64,000 bases of DNA from Amycolatopsis sp. 2-15 (GTDB lineage Bacteria > Actinomycetota > Actinomycetes > Mycobacteriales > Pseudonocardiaceae): contig NZ_CP127294.1 in assembly GCF_030285625.1 (NCBI RefSeq), positions 7,162,001-7,226,000 on the forward strand. The letters are read 5' to 3'. A program made the position numbers and the translations under genes. The notes beneath the pieces are model-generated. The model was not told the origin of the DNA and made no database searches. It saw only the letters and a list, made by a program, of their open reading frames with translations. Below are positions 25,856 to 35,001 of the stretch, piece after piece. Positions within the stretch are counted from its first letter, which is position 1. Each line of letters starts with the position of its first letter.

Positions 25856-26399
25856 CCGCCGCGACGAGGAGACCGCCGGCCAGCACCCACGGCCCCGCCA
25901 CGATGAGCGGATCCAGCAGGTGATGCTTGACGTCCGCGCGCTTCTTCCCGACCCGGGAGGAAATCCCGTGGCGCGAGAATTCGCTCGCGACACCGGTTTC
26001 GGTGATGGGGTTGTCCGGGTGCAGCGTGGCGAACGAGCGCAGGTGGTGCTCCCACGCGTCCACCCGGTCGGCCGCCAGCAGGAGCAACCAATGCGCAGCA
26101 CGTCCCTCGCTGTACTTGCGATAAGCCATCTTGCGCACCGCGCCGGAAAGGCCACGAGGCGGACACGAGGTGCCGAAAACCGGGGTGAGGAACGCGTGCT
26201 CGATCGACCGTTCCCGAGGCCACTTCTCGGGCTGGCACTCGGGGAACTCCCAGTGCGCGCCCGTCTGGTCCTCCTGCCACAGCAGTTTCGGCACCGACGG
26301 CCGGTCCTTCGGATCGAGGTCGGCTCCCCAACCGGGGATCCTGGCCCGCAGCTGGTCAGTCGTCTCCGCGAGCGGCGCCCGCTTCGAGGTGTAGACCAC
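25833..26399 (-). CDS. Hypothetical protein, 188 residues
   Basis: Not assigned to a family. Soluble N-terminal half (VYTSKRAPLAETTDQLRARI, then PKLLWQEDQTGAHWEFPECQ) and a hydrophobic end LLDPLIVAGPWVLAGGLLVA. It contains an aromatic-rich middle (MAYRKYSEGRAAHWLLLLAA). It lies 15 bases after the alcohol dehydrogenase in the same direction, so they probably form an operon with the dehydrogenase first. Confidence 0.65.
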   Translation of the reverse strand: MVYTSKRAPLAETTDQLRARIPGWGADLDPKDRPSVPKLLWQEDQTGAHWEFPECQPEKWPRERSIEHAFLTPVFGTSCPPRGLSGAVRKMAYRKYSEGRAAHWLLLLAADRVDAWEHHLRSFATLHPDNPITETGVASEFSRHGISSRVGKKRADVKHHLLDPLIVAGPWVLAGGLLVAAVRKAIRR

Positions 26400-26414
26400 A
26401 GTCGGATTCCTTCC

Positions 26415-27563
26415 TCAGCTACCGCTCGGCACGATCAGCGGCTTGATGCAGCCGTCCAGCTTTGCGGAGAAAATGTGGTAGCCCTCGGCGATGTGCTCCA
26501 GCGGGATCCGGTGGGTGACGATGTCGCTCGGCTTGAGGTAACCGTTGCGGATGTGCTCGAACAACCGCGGCCACTGCCGTTTGACGGGGCACTGGTTCAT
26601 CCGCAAGGTGAGGCCCTTGTTCAGGGCGTCGCCGAATTTGACCGCGCTGAACATCGGGCCGTAGGCCCCCATCACCGACACGGTGCCGGCTTTGCGGACC
26701 GAGTCGATGGCCCAGTTGAGCGCGATCGGTGAACCACCCTGCAGCTTCAACTTGGCGGACGTGACGTGCTGGATCAGGTTGCCGTCGGCCTCGGCGCCCA
26801 CCGCATCGATCGCGACGTCGGCGCCGAGGTGGTCGGTGAGCTTCTTCATCTGCACGACGATGTCGTCGTACTCGGTGAAGTTGCAGGTTTCGGCGTGCGC
26901 AAACGTCCGCGCCTTCTCCAGGCGGTACTCGAGGTGATCGACGACGATCACCCGTCCGGCCCCCATCAGCCAGGCCGACTTCGCGGCGAACAGGCCGACC
27001 GGGCCGGCCCCGAAGACCACGACCACGTCGCCCTCGACGATGTCTCCGAGCTGCGCACCGAAATAGCCCGTGACGAGTGCGTCGGTGAGCAGGACCGCGT
27101 CCTCTTCGTCCATCCACTCCGGGATGACAGTCGGGCCCACGTCGGCGAACGGCACCCGGACGAACTCGGCTTGACCACCGTCGTACCCGCCGCCGGTGTG
27201 CGAGTACCCGTAGATGCCACCGACGGCCGTGGCGTTCGGATTGACGTTGTGGCAGTTCGAGTACAGGCCGCGGGCGCAGAACCAGCAGGTCCCGCAGAAG
27301 ATATTGAACGGCACCATCACGCGGTCCCCACGTCGGAGGCTGCGCACACCCGAACCCACGTCCTCGACCACACCGACGAACTCGTGTCCGAAGGTGAAGC
27401 CGACCCGGGTGTCCGGCATCATCCCGTGGTACAGGTGCAAATCAGACCCACAGATCGCCGCCAACGAGACCCGGACGATCGCGTCGTTGGGATGCTCGAT
27501 CGCCGGCACTTCCTTTTCCTCGACCCGTACTTTGTACGGTCCGCGATACACCATCGCACGCAC
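26415..27563 (-). CDS. Zinc-dependent alcohol dehydrogenase
   Basis: A 382-residue medium-chain dehydrogenase related to glutathione-dependent formaldehyde dehydrogenases. The start is GTG, 5 bases after GGAGGAGG; the open frame upstream of it is noise. Catalytic zinc ligands are the Cys in AICGSDLHLYHG and the His-Glu in FGHEFVG. The structural zinc site is CGTCWFCARGLYSNC. The nucleotide fold has VVVFGAGPVGLFAAKSAWLM and a later acidic VVDHLEYRLEKA. It would oxidise an alcohol or hydroxymethyl adduct with NAD(P). Placed among stress and membrane genes; the substrate is unknown. Confidence 0.92.
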   Translation of the reverse strand: MRAMVYRGPYKVRVEEKEVPAIEHPNDAIVRVSLAAICGSDLHLYHGMMPDTRVGFTFGHEFVGVVEDVGSGVRSLRRGDRVMVPFNIFCGTCWFCARGLYSNCHNVNPNATAVGGIYGYSHTGGGYDGGQAEFVRVPFADVGPTVIPEWMDEEDAVLLTDALVTGYFGAQLGDIVEGDVVVVFGAGPVGLFAAKSAWLMGAGRVIVVDHLEYRLEKARTFAHAETCNFTEYDDIVVQMKKLTDHLGADVAIDAVGAEADGNLIQHVTSAKLKLQGGSPIALNWAIDSVRKAGTVSVMGAYGPMFSAVKFGDALNKGLTLRMNQCPVKRQWPRLFEHIRNGYLKPSDIVTHRIPLEHIAEGYHIFSAKLDGCIKPLIVPSGS

Positions 27564-27685
27564 AGCGCCTCCTCCGGCGATCCCTCGATGCGGCCGGCTG
27601 ACCGCTCGGCAGTCGTGCAAGCGGTCGTCCGCCGGGTGTCCGGGTACCCGAGCCGCGTGCGCGTAACCGTTGAACGTGCGCACTT

Positions 27686-28180
27686 TTGGCCGCCGCCGGA
27701 TCGATGCCGGGACGGGACACCCTGTGGCTCGGCCCGTTCGGCCCCGTCGCGGCCGGGTGGATCAAGCACCCCGGCCCGGGAGAGATCAACGCGCTGCTGG
27801 AAATCCATGCGGCCCGCCGTCGCCACCACCGCCGCGGCCGCCAGCACGGCCACGCCGACGTCACCACCGTCGTGCGGGTAGCCGTCGAGGTATGGGACCG
27901 CGCCCACGGCTACCTCGGGCGGCGTCAGGGACAGCGGCTGCACGTCCTTCGGCCGGGCGCCACCAGCGTCTCGCTGTCCGATCCCGTCGGGCACGCGGTG
28001 TGCTACCCGGAAATCATCACGATCGCCAGCGTGCTGGCCACCCCGCACTGGCAGGCGTCGCCGCCGACCTGCCCACCGAGGACGCCGTCTACACCGAGAT
28101 AACCCGCCGGATACGCGAAGGCGAGGACGCCGATCTGTTCGGCGATGCCGGCAACATCCGGCCCACGTCGTCACCCTGCA
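27686..28180 (+). pseudogene. Frameshifted gene of unknown family
   Basis: One frame reads DTLWLGPFGPVAAGWIKHPG, later VTTVVRVAVEVWDRAHGYLG and HAVCYPEIITIASVLATPHW. The continuation LPTEDAVYTEITRRIREGED and ADLFGDAGNI lies in the next frame, after a shift near 28055. Codon use supports a former gene; no family is recognised and the start is uncertain. Confidence 0.35.
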
Positions 28181-28403
28181 CTACGGGGCCGAGGGGCGCC
28201 AGCGGGCCCAGCAGCGCAGGGAGTGACGAGAGATGGGGACGCTCTGGTGGCCTACGTCGCCGCCGACACTCGTACCGAGTCGGCCGCGCTCGCCGAGCAG
28301 GAGTCGATACTGGTGGCGCACTTAGAGCTTCTGTCCTGTGGCGAGTTTTCAGATTCTTTCTGCATCGAGATACCGGCCATGGCATGGCATGGCCATGGTC
28401 GTG
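28181..28403. other. Intergenic, nothing supportable
   Basis: A short open piece reading DALVAYVAADTRTESAALAE on the plus strand has no start or family; otherwise empty. Confidence 0.3.
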
Positions 28404-28574
28404 TTAGTGGCGGTCGGCGCTGCGCTGGCGGGCGCCTGCCTTGGCCAAGCCCCGGCTGATCATGTAGCCGATCGCCAGGAAGGTGATGTAGCGAAGTGCT
28501 TGTTCGGCGTTCTGTAACGCATGCCGTGTCCGCGCCAATGTCGCGTTCTCGGTGGTTTGAAGTGAGGCCGGCAA
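28404..28574 (-). CDS. Possible small membrane-associated protein, 56 residues
   Basis: TTG-initiated frame reading LQTTENATLARTRHALQNAE then QALRYITFLAIGYMISRGLA and a basic end. A single hydrophobic helix and good codon bias, but no ribosome binding site. It could be the C-terminus of a lost gene. Confidence 0.35.
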   Translation of the reverse strand: MPASLQTTENATLARTRHALQNAEQALRYITFLAIGYMISRGLAKAGARQRSADRH

Positions 28575-28740
28575 TCAGACGGTAGGATCATCCGTCAGCC
28601 TTACGGTTGGGGATGCGGTCGGCCGCTGTGCTGGTGGCGCTGCCACCAGCACAGCGCGCACCACAGCCGAGCACGCGCGGCCGTCCCAGCGTGTGGCCGC
28701 GGCGGTACCTTGCCTGGTCGACGAACCCGGGAGAGACCGC

Positions 28741-29025
28741 GTGACCAGCAACAACGACGTGACCAAGTTCCGGCGGCAACCCTGCCCCTACTGCGGTAAC
28801 TCAGTCGACTCGGCCGGCGCGCCGACCCCGGAAGCGTCCCGGCCGCCGACCAGCGGCGACTTCTTCGTCTGCTTCGGCTGCACCGAGCCGTCGATCTACC
28901 AGACCGGTCCGTTCGGTGCGTACCTGCGCAAGCCGACGCCGGCGGAGCTGGCCGAGTTCGCCGTCGACTACGGCCACCACGCCGAACGGCTCCACCGCTT
29001 CATCAACGACCGGCCCGATCGGTGA
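28741..29025 (+). CDS. Small zinc-ribbon-like protein, 94 residues
   Basis: GTG start 6 bases after GGGAGAG. Two CxxC pairs, CPYC near residue 13 and CFGC near residue 41, suggest one bound zinc. The C-terminal half (GPFGAYLRKPTPAELAEFAV then GHHAERLHRFINDRP) is predicted helical. Family not identified; a regulatory or accessory protein of a plasmid or phage is possible. A secreted-protein gene follows 110 bases later in the same direction. Confidence 0.65.
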   Translation: MTSNNDVTKFRRQPCPYCGNSVDSAGAPTPEASRPPTSGDFFVCFGCTEPSIYQTGPFGAYLRKPTPAELAEFAVDYGHHAERLHRFINDRPDR

Positions 29026-29134
29026 CCGTCGAGCGGTGACGTGATGTAACGCCCTCGGGAGCCGCGGCGACTACCTGTACGGCGCGACCGTCCTCGGCGC
29101 GTGTGGTGCTTTTCCCTTCGTGCCCGAGGTAGCC

Positions 29135-29947
29135 GTGAAGACGTCCCGCAAAGCCATCGCTGCGGTGTGGGGCGCCGTGGTGCTCATCGCCATCGCCGTG
29201 AGCCTGATCCACGCTGCGGTCAGCTCCGGCAGCTCGGAAACCCCGACGTCTTCGGCGCCGCCGTCAGCATTGGACGCACTCGGCTGTCCGGGGGTGACGA
29301 AGGGTGCGTCGGCGGCGGCGTTGTCTGCGTGCAACGAGAAGGAGCTGGCCACGCGGGTCTGCGGAGTCGACGTGGGTTCCGAGGAACCCCAGACCAAGAT
29401 CCAGACCGGTGTGGTCGGGTTCTGGTATCCCCGGGCCGGCGTGTACGTGGCCGCAGTGGGGTCGATGAACGCCGCGGGCATGCCCGGTCAAAACGAGAAT
29501 GGGACGTTCATCTCGCAAGTAAGCGTCTCGTGCCCGGCGGGTCCCGGCACCGTGATCAATCAGGCCGAGTGGGCGCAGATCCTTCAGACCAACGGTTCCG
29601 TTCCTCCTCGTTTGCAGAACGAGTGGCACACCCTCGCGCTGATGAGGGACCAGGCGAGCCTGCCTCCCCAGAGGACTGTCACGGTCGCGGCGAAGGCGCC
29701 GACCTCGGAGCCCGTCTCGCCCTCGGAGTCAACGCCATCGGACCCGTGCTCGGCCACCGCTGATCGGCTGTTGCGGGCCGTGCTCGACGGCACGATGACC
29801 CTTGACGAGGCAAAGACGCAGCTCCCGGCCCAGATCGCGCCGTCGAAACTTGACGAGGTCGTGTCCGCCGTCCGCTCCTCCAAGGCCCAGGGCTTGGACA
29901 ACACCGGCGAGGCCGAGTACGGCCTGACTTACCCGTGCACTCACTAG
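29135..29947 (+). CDS. Membrane-anchored extracellular hypothetical protein
   Basis: The GTG start at 29135 lies 5 bases after GAGG; a GTG 15 bases upstream is possible. The N-terminus (VKTSRKAIAAVWGAVVLIAI AVS in two parts) is a basic stretch plus one hydrophobic helix, a signal anchor. The outside part of about 240 residues has four to six cysteines and a Ser/Pro/Thr-rich linker (APTSEPVSPSESTPSDPC). The C-terminus is helical (LLRAVLDGTMTLDEAKTQLP). No catalytic motif seen; function unknown. Confidence 0.65.
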   Translation: MKTSRKAIAAVWGAVVLIAIAVSLIHAAVSSGSSETPTSSAPPSALDALGCPGVTKGASAAALSACNEKELATRVCGVDVGSEEPQTKIQTGVVGFWYPRAGVYVAAVGSMNAAGMPGQNENGTFISQVSVSCPAGPGTVINQAEWAQILQTNGSVPPRLQNEWHTLALMRDQASLPPQRTVTVAAKAPTSEPVSPSESTPSDPCSATADRLLRAVLDGTMTLDEAKTQLPAQIAPSKLDEVVSAVRSSKAQGLDNTGEAEYGLTYPCTH

Positions 29948-30048
29948 CTCGGTTTTCCGCCGGTCCCGCGTGAGGCGACGTAGTACAGCAACGGGAGCTG
30001 GCCTGTTGCATGTCGAGCGCGGCCCGGATGGCGGCCGTGGCGACGTGG

Positions 30049-30321
30049 CTACAGGGACACGTATTCGCGGATCTTGCCGCGGAGGTGGGGGCGGTGGTCG
30101 CCGAGCGCGATGCCCAGTGTCGGGAGGCGCTTGGCGATCTGCAGCTCGGTGAGCGGCTTGGTGACCGGGATGTCGGCGTAGCCGCGGTCGTCGGTGTCCC
30201 ACTTCGCCAGGTCCGCCTCGACCCCGCGGATGCGGGCGACGACGCCGTCGACGACGACGATCGCCTTCAGCCGCGGCCAGCGGGCCGGGGCGATCGGGAA
30301 CCACTTGCGGTCGGCCTCACA
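30049..30321 (-). CDS. Conserved-looking protein without a visible start
   Basis: The text KWFPIAPARWPRLKAIVVVD then GVVARIRGVEADLAKWDTDD and RPHLRGKIREYVSL is clearly coding, but no ATG/GTG/TTG opens this frame near its beginning. It begins where the recombinase gene stops (overlap at TGTGAG), so it may be made by translational coupling from CTG, by frameshift fusion to the recombinase, or be dead. Family not identified. Confidence 0.5.
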   Translation of the reverse strand, partial: CEADRKWFPIAPARWPRLKAIVVVDGVVARIRGVEADLAKWDTDDRGYADIPVTKPLTELQIAKRLPTLGIALGDHRPHLRGKIREYVSL

Positions 30322-30988
30322 GCTGCACCTTCTCGCCGGCGCCGGTTTCGCCGTAGCGGCGGCTGGTGTCGGCGTCGATCTTGCGGGTGCGGGTGTTGCG
30401 GTAGACGACCAGCGCGCAGTCGCCGCCGTCCTTGTAGGCGTGCAGCTGCCGGTAGAGGGTGGTGCGCCCGACGCGGAAGGTCTCGGCGATCTCGGCGACG
30501 GTGTGCTCCCCCGCGTCATACATCCGCTGCGCCTGGTCCAGCTGCCGCTGCGTCAGCGCCGGGGGCCGGCCGCCGACGCGGCCGCGGGACCGGGCGGCGG
30601 CCAGGCCGTCCATCGTGCCCTCGACGATCATCTCCCGGTCGTACTCGGCCAGAGCGGCGAGGAAGTGGAACACCAGCCGCCCACCCGGGGTGGAAGTGTC
30701 GATGCCCTGCTCCAGCACGATGAAGTCGACCTCGTGCTCACCGAACCAGCGGACCAGCTCGAGCAGATGCTGCTGGGACCGGCCGATGCGCTTGAGCCGG
30801 GTCACCACGACCTCGTCGCCGGCGCGGAGCTTGTCGAGCATCAGGTCCAGCTTCGGGCGCGAGGACAGCTTCCCGGAGACCTTCTCGATGAACATGTTCT
30901 CCTCGGCCACCTCGGCCGCGGCGAGCGCGTCGATCTGGTGATCGGTGCTCTGGTCCCGGGTGGACACCCGGGCGTACCCGAACCGCAT
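30317..30988 (-). CDS. Serine recombinase (resolvase/invertase family)
   Basis: A 223-residue site-specific recombinase. The start MRFGYARVSTRDQSTDHQID places the catalytic Ser near residue 9. Conserved motifs follow: EKVSGKLSSRPKLDLMLDKL, VVTRLKRIGRSQQHLLELV, and the helix E with GRLVFHFLAALAEYDREMI. The C-terminal helix-turn-helix is EHTVAEIAETFRVGRTTLYR. About 30 extra residues after it (VYRNTRTRKIDADTSRRYG) are unusual for a plain resolvase. No Tn3 transposase lies beside it. It may act on palindromic sites just upstream. Confidence 0.88.
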   Translation of the reverse strand: MRFGYARVSTRDQSTDHQIDALAAAEVAEENMFIEKVSGKLSSRPKLDLMLDKLRAGDEVVVTRLKRIGRSQQHLLELVRWFGEHEVDFIVLEQGIDTSTPGGRLVFHFLAALAEYDREMIVEGTMDGLAAARSRGRVGGRPPALTQRQLDQAQRMYDAGEHTVAEIAETFRVGRTTLYRQLHAYKDGGDCALVVYRNTRTRKIDADTSRRYGETGAGEKVQL

Positions 30989-31032
30989 GCGATGAGTCTC
31001 CAAACTCTCCGACGGCCCTTAGGCGAACGTTG

Positions 31033-31049
31033 ATTTCGATACACGAAAT
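31033..31049. promoter_or_regulatory. Palindrome upstream of the recombinase, possible res site
   Basis: ATTTCG-N5-CGAAAT, 45 bases before the recombinase start, in an AT-richer stretch. Resolvase genes commonly lie next to their own crossover sites. Confidence 0.35.
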
Positions 31050-31096
31050 TGGGACCCAGCTACCTGGCGACCCCCGCGCCGTGCACATGAGTTCCG

Positions 31097-31110
31097 AAAA
31101 CGATCGTTTT
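31097..31110. promoter_or_regulatory. Second palindrome, possible res subsite
   Basis: AAAACGATCGTTTT is a perfect 14-bp dyad, 109 bases upstream of the recombinase start. Confidence 0.35.
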
Positions 31111-31221
31111 AGAGATTCATGCAATTCGGGGACCCGGGCAGCTTCGGCGCACTGAATTTCCCCCGGCGAATCTCGTTGCGATGAGTGAAGTCGAGCGGCT
31201 GACCGGCACCTGAGCTCAGGC

Positions 31222-31250
31222 GGAAAGCCCGGGCAGTGCCGGGGCTTTCC
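31222..31250. terminator. Terminator of the secreted hydrolase gene
   Basis: GGAAAGCCC ... GGGCTTTCC hairpin, with A/T-containing stem ends, located 15 bases after the hydrolase stop when read on the minus strand. Confidence 0.7.
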
Positions 31251-31264
31251 GCTCGTCGAGTGCG

Positions 31265-32095
31265 TTACTTGGTGGTGGCGTCGACCGCGCTGAGGATGAT
31301 GTCGGTGACCTTGTCGGGCCGCGAGACCAGCACGGCGTGCGAGGCTCCCGGCACGACGACCGTGTGCGCGTGGGCGCGCTGGGCCATCCACTCCTGCGCC
31401 GCCGGCGGGATGTTCTTGTCGCCGGTCGGGATCAAGCTCCACGAGGGGATGTTCTTCCATGCGCCCGGGCCAGAGGCGCCGTTCAGGCCCACCGCAGCGA
31501 TCGGTCGCTGCTCGACGGCCATCAGGCGCGCCTGCGCCGACGGGACGTCGGCCGCGAACTGCTTCGGGAACAGGTCTTGCTTCACGTAGAGGTCGGTCTC
31601 GCCGCCAGGAAGGGCGACCTGCTGAAGTGTGTCACCCAGCGTGCTGCCCGGGAACTTCGCGGACAGCTCAGCCGCGGACTCGCCCTGGTCGGGAAGGAAG
31701 GCCGCGATGTAGACGAGCGCCTGCACCTTCGGGTCGTTCAGCGCCGCGGCACTGATCACCGAGCCGCCGTAGGAGTGCCCGACCAACACGACCGGGCCGT
31801 CGACGCTGTCCACCAACGCCTTGATGTAGGCCCCGTCGGACGCGACACCACGCAGCGGGTTGGCGGCCGCGATCACGGGGTAGCCGAGCCGCTCGAGCCG
31901 CTCGACCTCACCGTTCCAGCTCGACGCGTCGGCGAACGCCCCGTGCACCAGCACGATCGTCGGCTTCACCTTGTGGCTCCCGTGCTGTGGCGTCCCCTGC
32001 GACGCCGCCGACGACGGCACGGCGGCGAACACCGCGGTCGCGGCCAGCGCCATCGTCGCGGCGACGATCTTCGTGAGGCGGGTACGTGTGCGCAA
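31265..32095 (-). CDS. Secreted alpha/beta hydrolase
   Basis: TTG start chosen because GAGGAG lies 5 bases upstream; an ATG further up lacks such a site. A signal peptide RTRTRLTKIVAATMALAATA with Ala-x-Ala cleavage near VPSSAAS is visible. The mature protein is a compact esterase-like hydrolase of about 240 residues: IVLVHGAFADASSWNGEVER (oxyanion hole), VLVGHSYGGSVIS (nucleophile Ser), and a late His in PGASHAVLVS. It resembles the EstC/salicylate-esterase type. Substrate unknown; likely extracellular ester hydrolysis. Confidence 0.88.
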   Translation of the reverse strand: MRTRTRLTKIVAATMALAATAVFAAVPSSAASQGTPQHGSHKVKPTIVLVHGAFADASSWNGEVERLERLGYPVIAAANPLRGVASDGAYIKALVDSVDGPVVLVGHSYGGSVISAAALNDPKVQALVYIAAFLPDQGESAAELSAKFPGSTLGDTLQQVALPGGETDLYVKQDLFPKQFAADVPSAQARLMAVEQRPIAAVGLNGASGPGAWKNIPSWSLIPTGDKNIPPAAQEWMAQRAHAHTVVVPGASHAVLVSRPDKVTDIILSAVDATTK

Positions 32096-32281
32096 TCTGA
32101 CTCCTCGGAAGTCGGGCTTCTTGCTTACTTCTGAAGGGTACAACTTAATTGTGCGCAATCAGTTGCCCCTGAGGCAACAGGGCCCAAAGGGCACGAACGC
32201 GGCACTTCCGTCTTCCGAGCCCGAGAGCGACCAGCCATCTCTGCGCCGGATCGTGTTTCCACAACGCAGTCGCCGAGTCAC

Positions 32282-33826
32282 TCACCGAGCTGCGCGCCGC
32301 GCTGCCGCGATGAACCCGCGCACACGGCCACCGAATTCGTCTCCGGCCGCGCGGCCGACGGACGGTGTCTCTCCACACTGGACAGAAGCGACAGGTGCTC
32401 GATAATGACAGGTGCTCGATCGCGAACAGATCCCCGGCCGCGCACGACCACACGACGGAGCCGTCGACGTGGCCGGCCGACGACGCTGCCCGCGGCGCGC
32501 TCTACCTCGAGGCGCTTGGTGAGGATCGCGACGATCACCCGGTAGCGCAGGCGCACGTCCGGGAATGGGTAGGTCTCGGCGGCGTAGCGCAAGGGCCTGG
32601 CCCAAGGTCAGCGGTACCGTCGGGTGCTCGGAGTCCGGCTTGAGCACACCGAGGTTGCGCCGCTCGGTCGCCGGCAGCGCCGCGGCCACCTCGAAAGCGG
32701 CGGCTCCGCGCACGCGCATCTCCCGGTACCACGCGGCCACCGCGCCCAGGCGCGCCTTGCCGGTGTTCGCCGAGACGCCGGCGGCGTCCTGCACGGTCAG
32801 CCACGTGCGCAGCGCGTCGCGGGTCATGTCGGTGAGCGGGTTGAGCCCGGCCGCGGCGCACCACGGGAAGAACGCGGTTGCTTCCGGGAGGGCCTGCCCG
32901 TTGCGGTGGGTCGGTTCTCCGCGCCAGAGCCGCTGGTCCGCGCGCGGGATGCCGAGCGCGTTGGCGTCGGATTTCTTCGTGTTGGCCGAGGTGTAGGCGG
33001 TGTGCAGCCAGCGCGCCGCGGTGTCGATTACCTCCCGCGCCCAGTCCGGCTCGGCGTCCTCGCCGCCGCCAGGCTGCTCGTCGGCGGTCGCGAGCGTGGT
33101 GTCGGGGACGTCGCCGGACAGGACGGTGCCCGCGGCGGCGTACTCGTCGACGTTGGGGTCCTCGTCGCGGTCTTGGGCCGCGGAGTGCTCGGTGCCGGGC
33201 CAGGCGGCCGGGGCCAGGAGCTGGTTGGCGGGCTCGGGGTGGCGGGTCTCCCAGTCCTCGAGCTCGGTGTGGTGGGCGCGCAGCTGCACCGCCATCGCGG
33301 CCAGCGACACCGCGACCGGGTCCGGATGTGCCACCGCGAGCGCCGCCTCGGCGGCGTCGCGTAGCAGCTCGGCCGCCTCCTGCAGCGCGGTCGAGTGTGT
33401 GGCCAGCCGGCGGCGGGAGATCTCGCGCGCGCCGGCCACGGTCGTCGAGTCGAGGCGTGGCACCAGCCGGGCGGCGCCGGCGGCCAGTTCCAGGATCCGG
33501 TCGGCCACGGCGTCGGCTTCCGCGTGCCGCTCGACCAGGTACCCGGGCCTGCTGTCGCGGCCGCCTGAGTCTTCGGGCACGGTCGCCTGTCGCAGGACCA
33601 TCGGTAGTTGCCGGGCCAGCTCGATCACCAGGTCGACCGGGCGGAACCGGCCGCTGTGCATCGGCTCGGTAGCCAGGGTGGGATCACCGCGCAGCGCGTC
33701 CGCGAGCGCCCGCAGGGCCGCGCCGACCTCGACCAGCTGCCCGCGGGCCCACACCAGCACTGCACGATCCCCGGCCAGCCAGTGCCCGACGACAACACGG
33801 GCGACAGTCCCACAGCGCGCTGTCAC
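32282..33826 (-). pseudogene. Tyrosine-type integrase, catalytic domain lost
   Basis: A long N-terminal region (helical, with LVIELARQLPMVLRQATVPE) of uncertain role leads to an integrase core-binding region: ALGIPRADQRLWRGEPTHRN, FFPWCAAAGLNPLTDMTRDA, LRTWLTVQDAAGVSANTGKA and RLGAVAAWYREMRVRGAAAF. At about 32590 the frame breaks; the next frame continues LTLGQALALRYAAETYPFPD and RLRYRVIVAILT, where the catalytic domain should start, then loses similarity. The catalytic Arg, His and Tyr are absent. An integrative element has decayed here. Confidence 0.6.
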
Positions 33827-34056
33827 GTCGTCAAGAGCGAGGCCCCGCGCCGGTGAAACCAGCGTCCCCGGCCAGGACGTGCACGGTGTCTCCGGTGCGC
33901 GTCTGAACTGTCACATCCGGAGGGGCTACCTCGTCTCTCTGATGAGAACGCAAACGGCGCGAGCTCGAACGGTGCGGCGCAGGCCGCGCTGTTCATCACA
34001 ACTGTCGCATTCGTCCCCAGCAGGGGGTTGATGTGCATAACCGAAAGAGATGACGG
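33827..34056. other. Intergenic, nothing recognised
   Basis: No gene or clear site. Confidence 0.4.
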
Positions 34057-34431
34057 ATGTCCACTCCGGAGCGGAATAGGGAAATCTTTGTCGATTTCTA
34101 CGACCAGGCGTTTAACCGCAACCAGCCCAAGGAAGCCTGAGCTGCGTACATCGGCGATGTCTACATCCAGCACCATCCTGGGGTGCCAGACGGACCTGAC
34201 GCATTGTCCGGCCACGTGATGCAACTGCGCAGCGAGTTCCCGGACTTTCGGCTCCACATCAAGCGTGTCGTGGCCGAAGACGACATGGTAGTGACCCACT
34301 CCCTCCTGGTTCGGAAACCCGGTGACCCTGGCCTTGCCATGGTGGACTTCTTCAGGCTCGAGAACGGCAAGATCGTCGAGCACTGGGATGTCGTCCAGGA
34401 GGTTCCCGAGAACTCGGTCAACATGGTCTGA
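34057..34431 (+). pseudogene. SnoaL-like (NTF2 fold) protein with internal TGA
   Basis: Reads MSTPERNREIFVDFYDQAFN RNQPKEA, then an in-frame TGA at 34138, and continues AAYIGDVYIQHHPGVPDGPD and DFRLHIKRVVAEDDMVVTHS to the end NGKIVEHWDVVQEVPENSVN. The whole is a normal SnoaL-like polyketide-cyclase-fold protein of about 124 residues with conserved YIQHHPGVPDG and EHWDVVQ. The stop after 27 codons kills it; a restart at GTG or ATG within would lose the first helix. Confidence 0.75.
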
Positions 34432-34484
34432 CAGTGCGGCGGCCGCCGGCGACTTCGAGCCGCCGGCGGCCACAGAAGCAGCCG

Positions 34485-34965
34485 ATGAGCACCAGCCGGA
34501 TCTACAACGACGATGTACGCCCCCGTGCCTTGCTGCAGGACCTGTCCGACGAGACTGCGGCTCACGTGGAACCTCTGTTTCCGTCCATGCCGCGCCGGGT
34601 CGAGAACGGTCAGAGGGTGTACGAGCCCGAGTACGACGTCTTGATCACCACGAGCGCGGTGAATCGCGATGGCAAGCTGCATGTCGTGGCGTTCGGGTCA
34701 GAGAATCTTGGCCGGGTTCATGGCGGCGAAGACATCAATCCCGCTGTTTCCTGGGGCACTCGGACAACGCTGGCCAAAGACCCTCATCGTGCCGGACTCG
34801 GTGAAAGGCGAGCTCGGCGAGCTCGTCCACCGGCACCTCGTGCCGTACTTCAACGCTCTGGCATCTGCCACGTCTCGTGCCACAGGCGCGTCGGCATCAC
34901 GGTCGAACACTTCGGTTCTCCGACCAGATACGCCAGCGCCAAAGCGTCCGGCAATCGGCCACTGA
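34485..34965 (+). pseudogene. Frameshifted gene of unknown family
   Basis: Starts MSTSRIYNDDVRPRALLQDL and reads well to GKLHVVAFGSENLGRVHGGE. Near 34745 the sense passes to the next frame: GALGQRWPKTLIVPDSVKGE then LGELVHRHLVPYFNALA. Codon bias is good on both sides of the shift. No family recognised. Confidence 0.45.
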
Positions 34966-35001
34966 CGGCGTGGCAGGCTAGGCCGGGGCGGGAGGTTTGG
35001 C

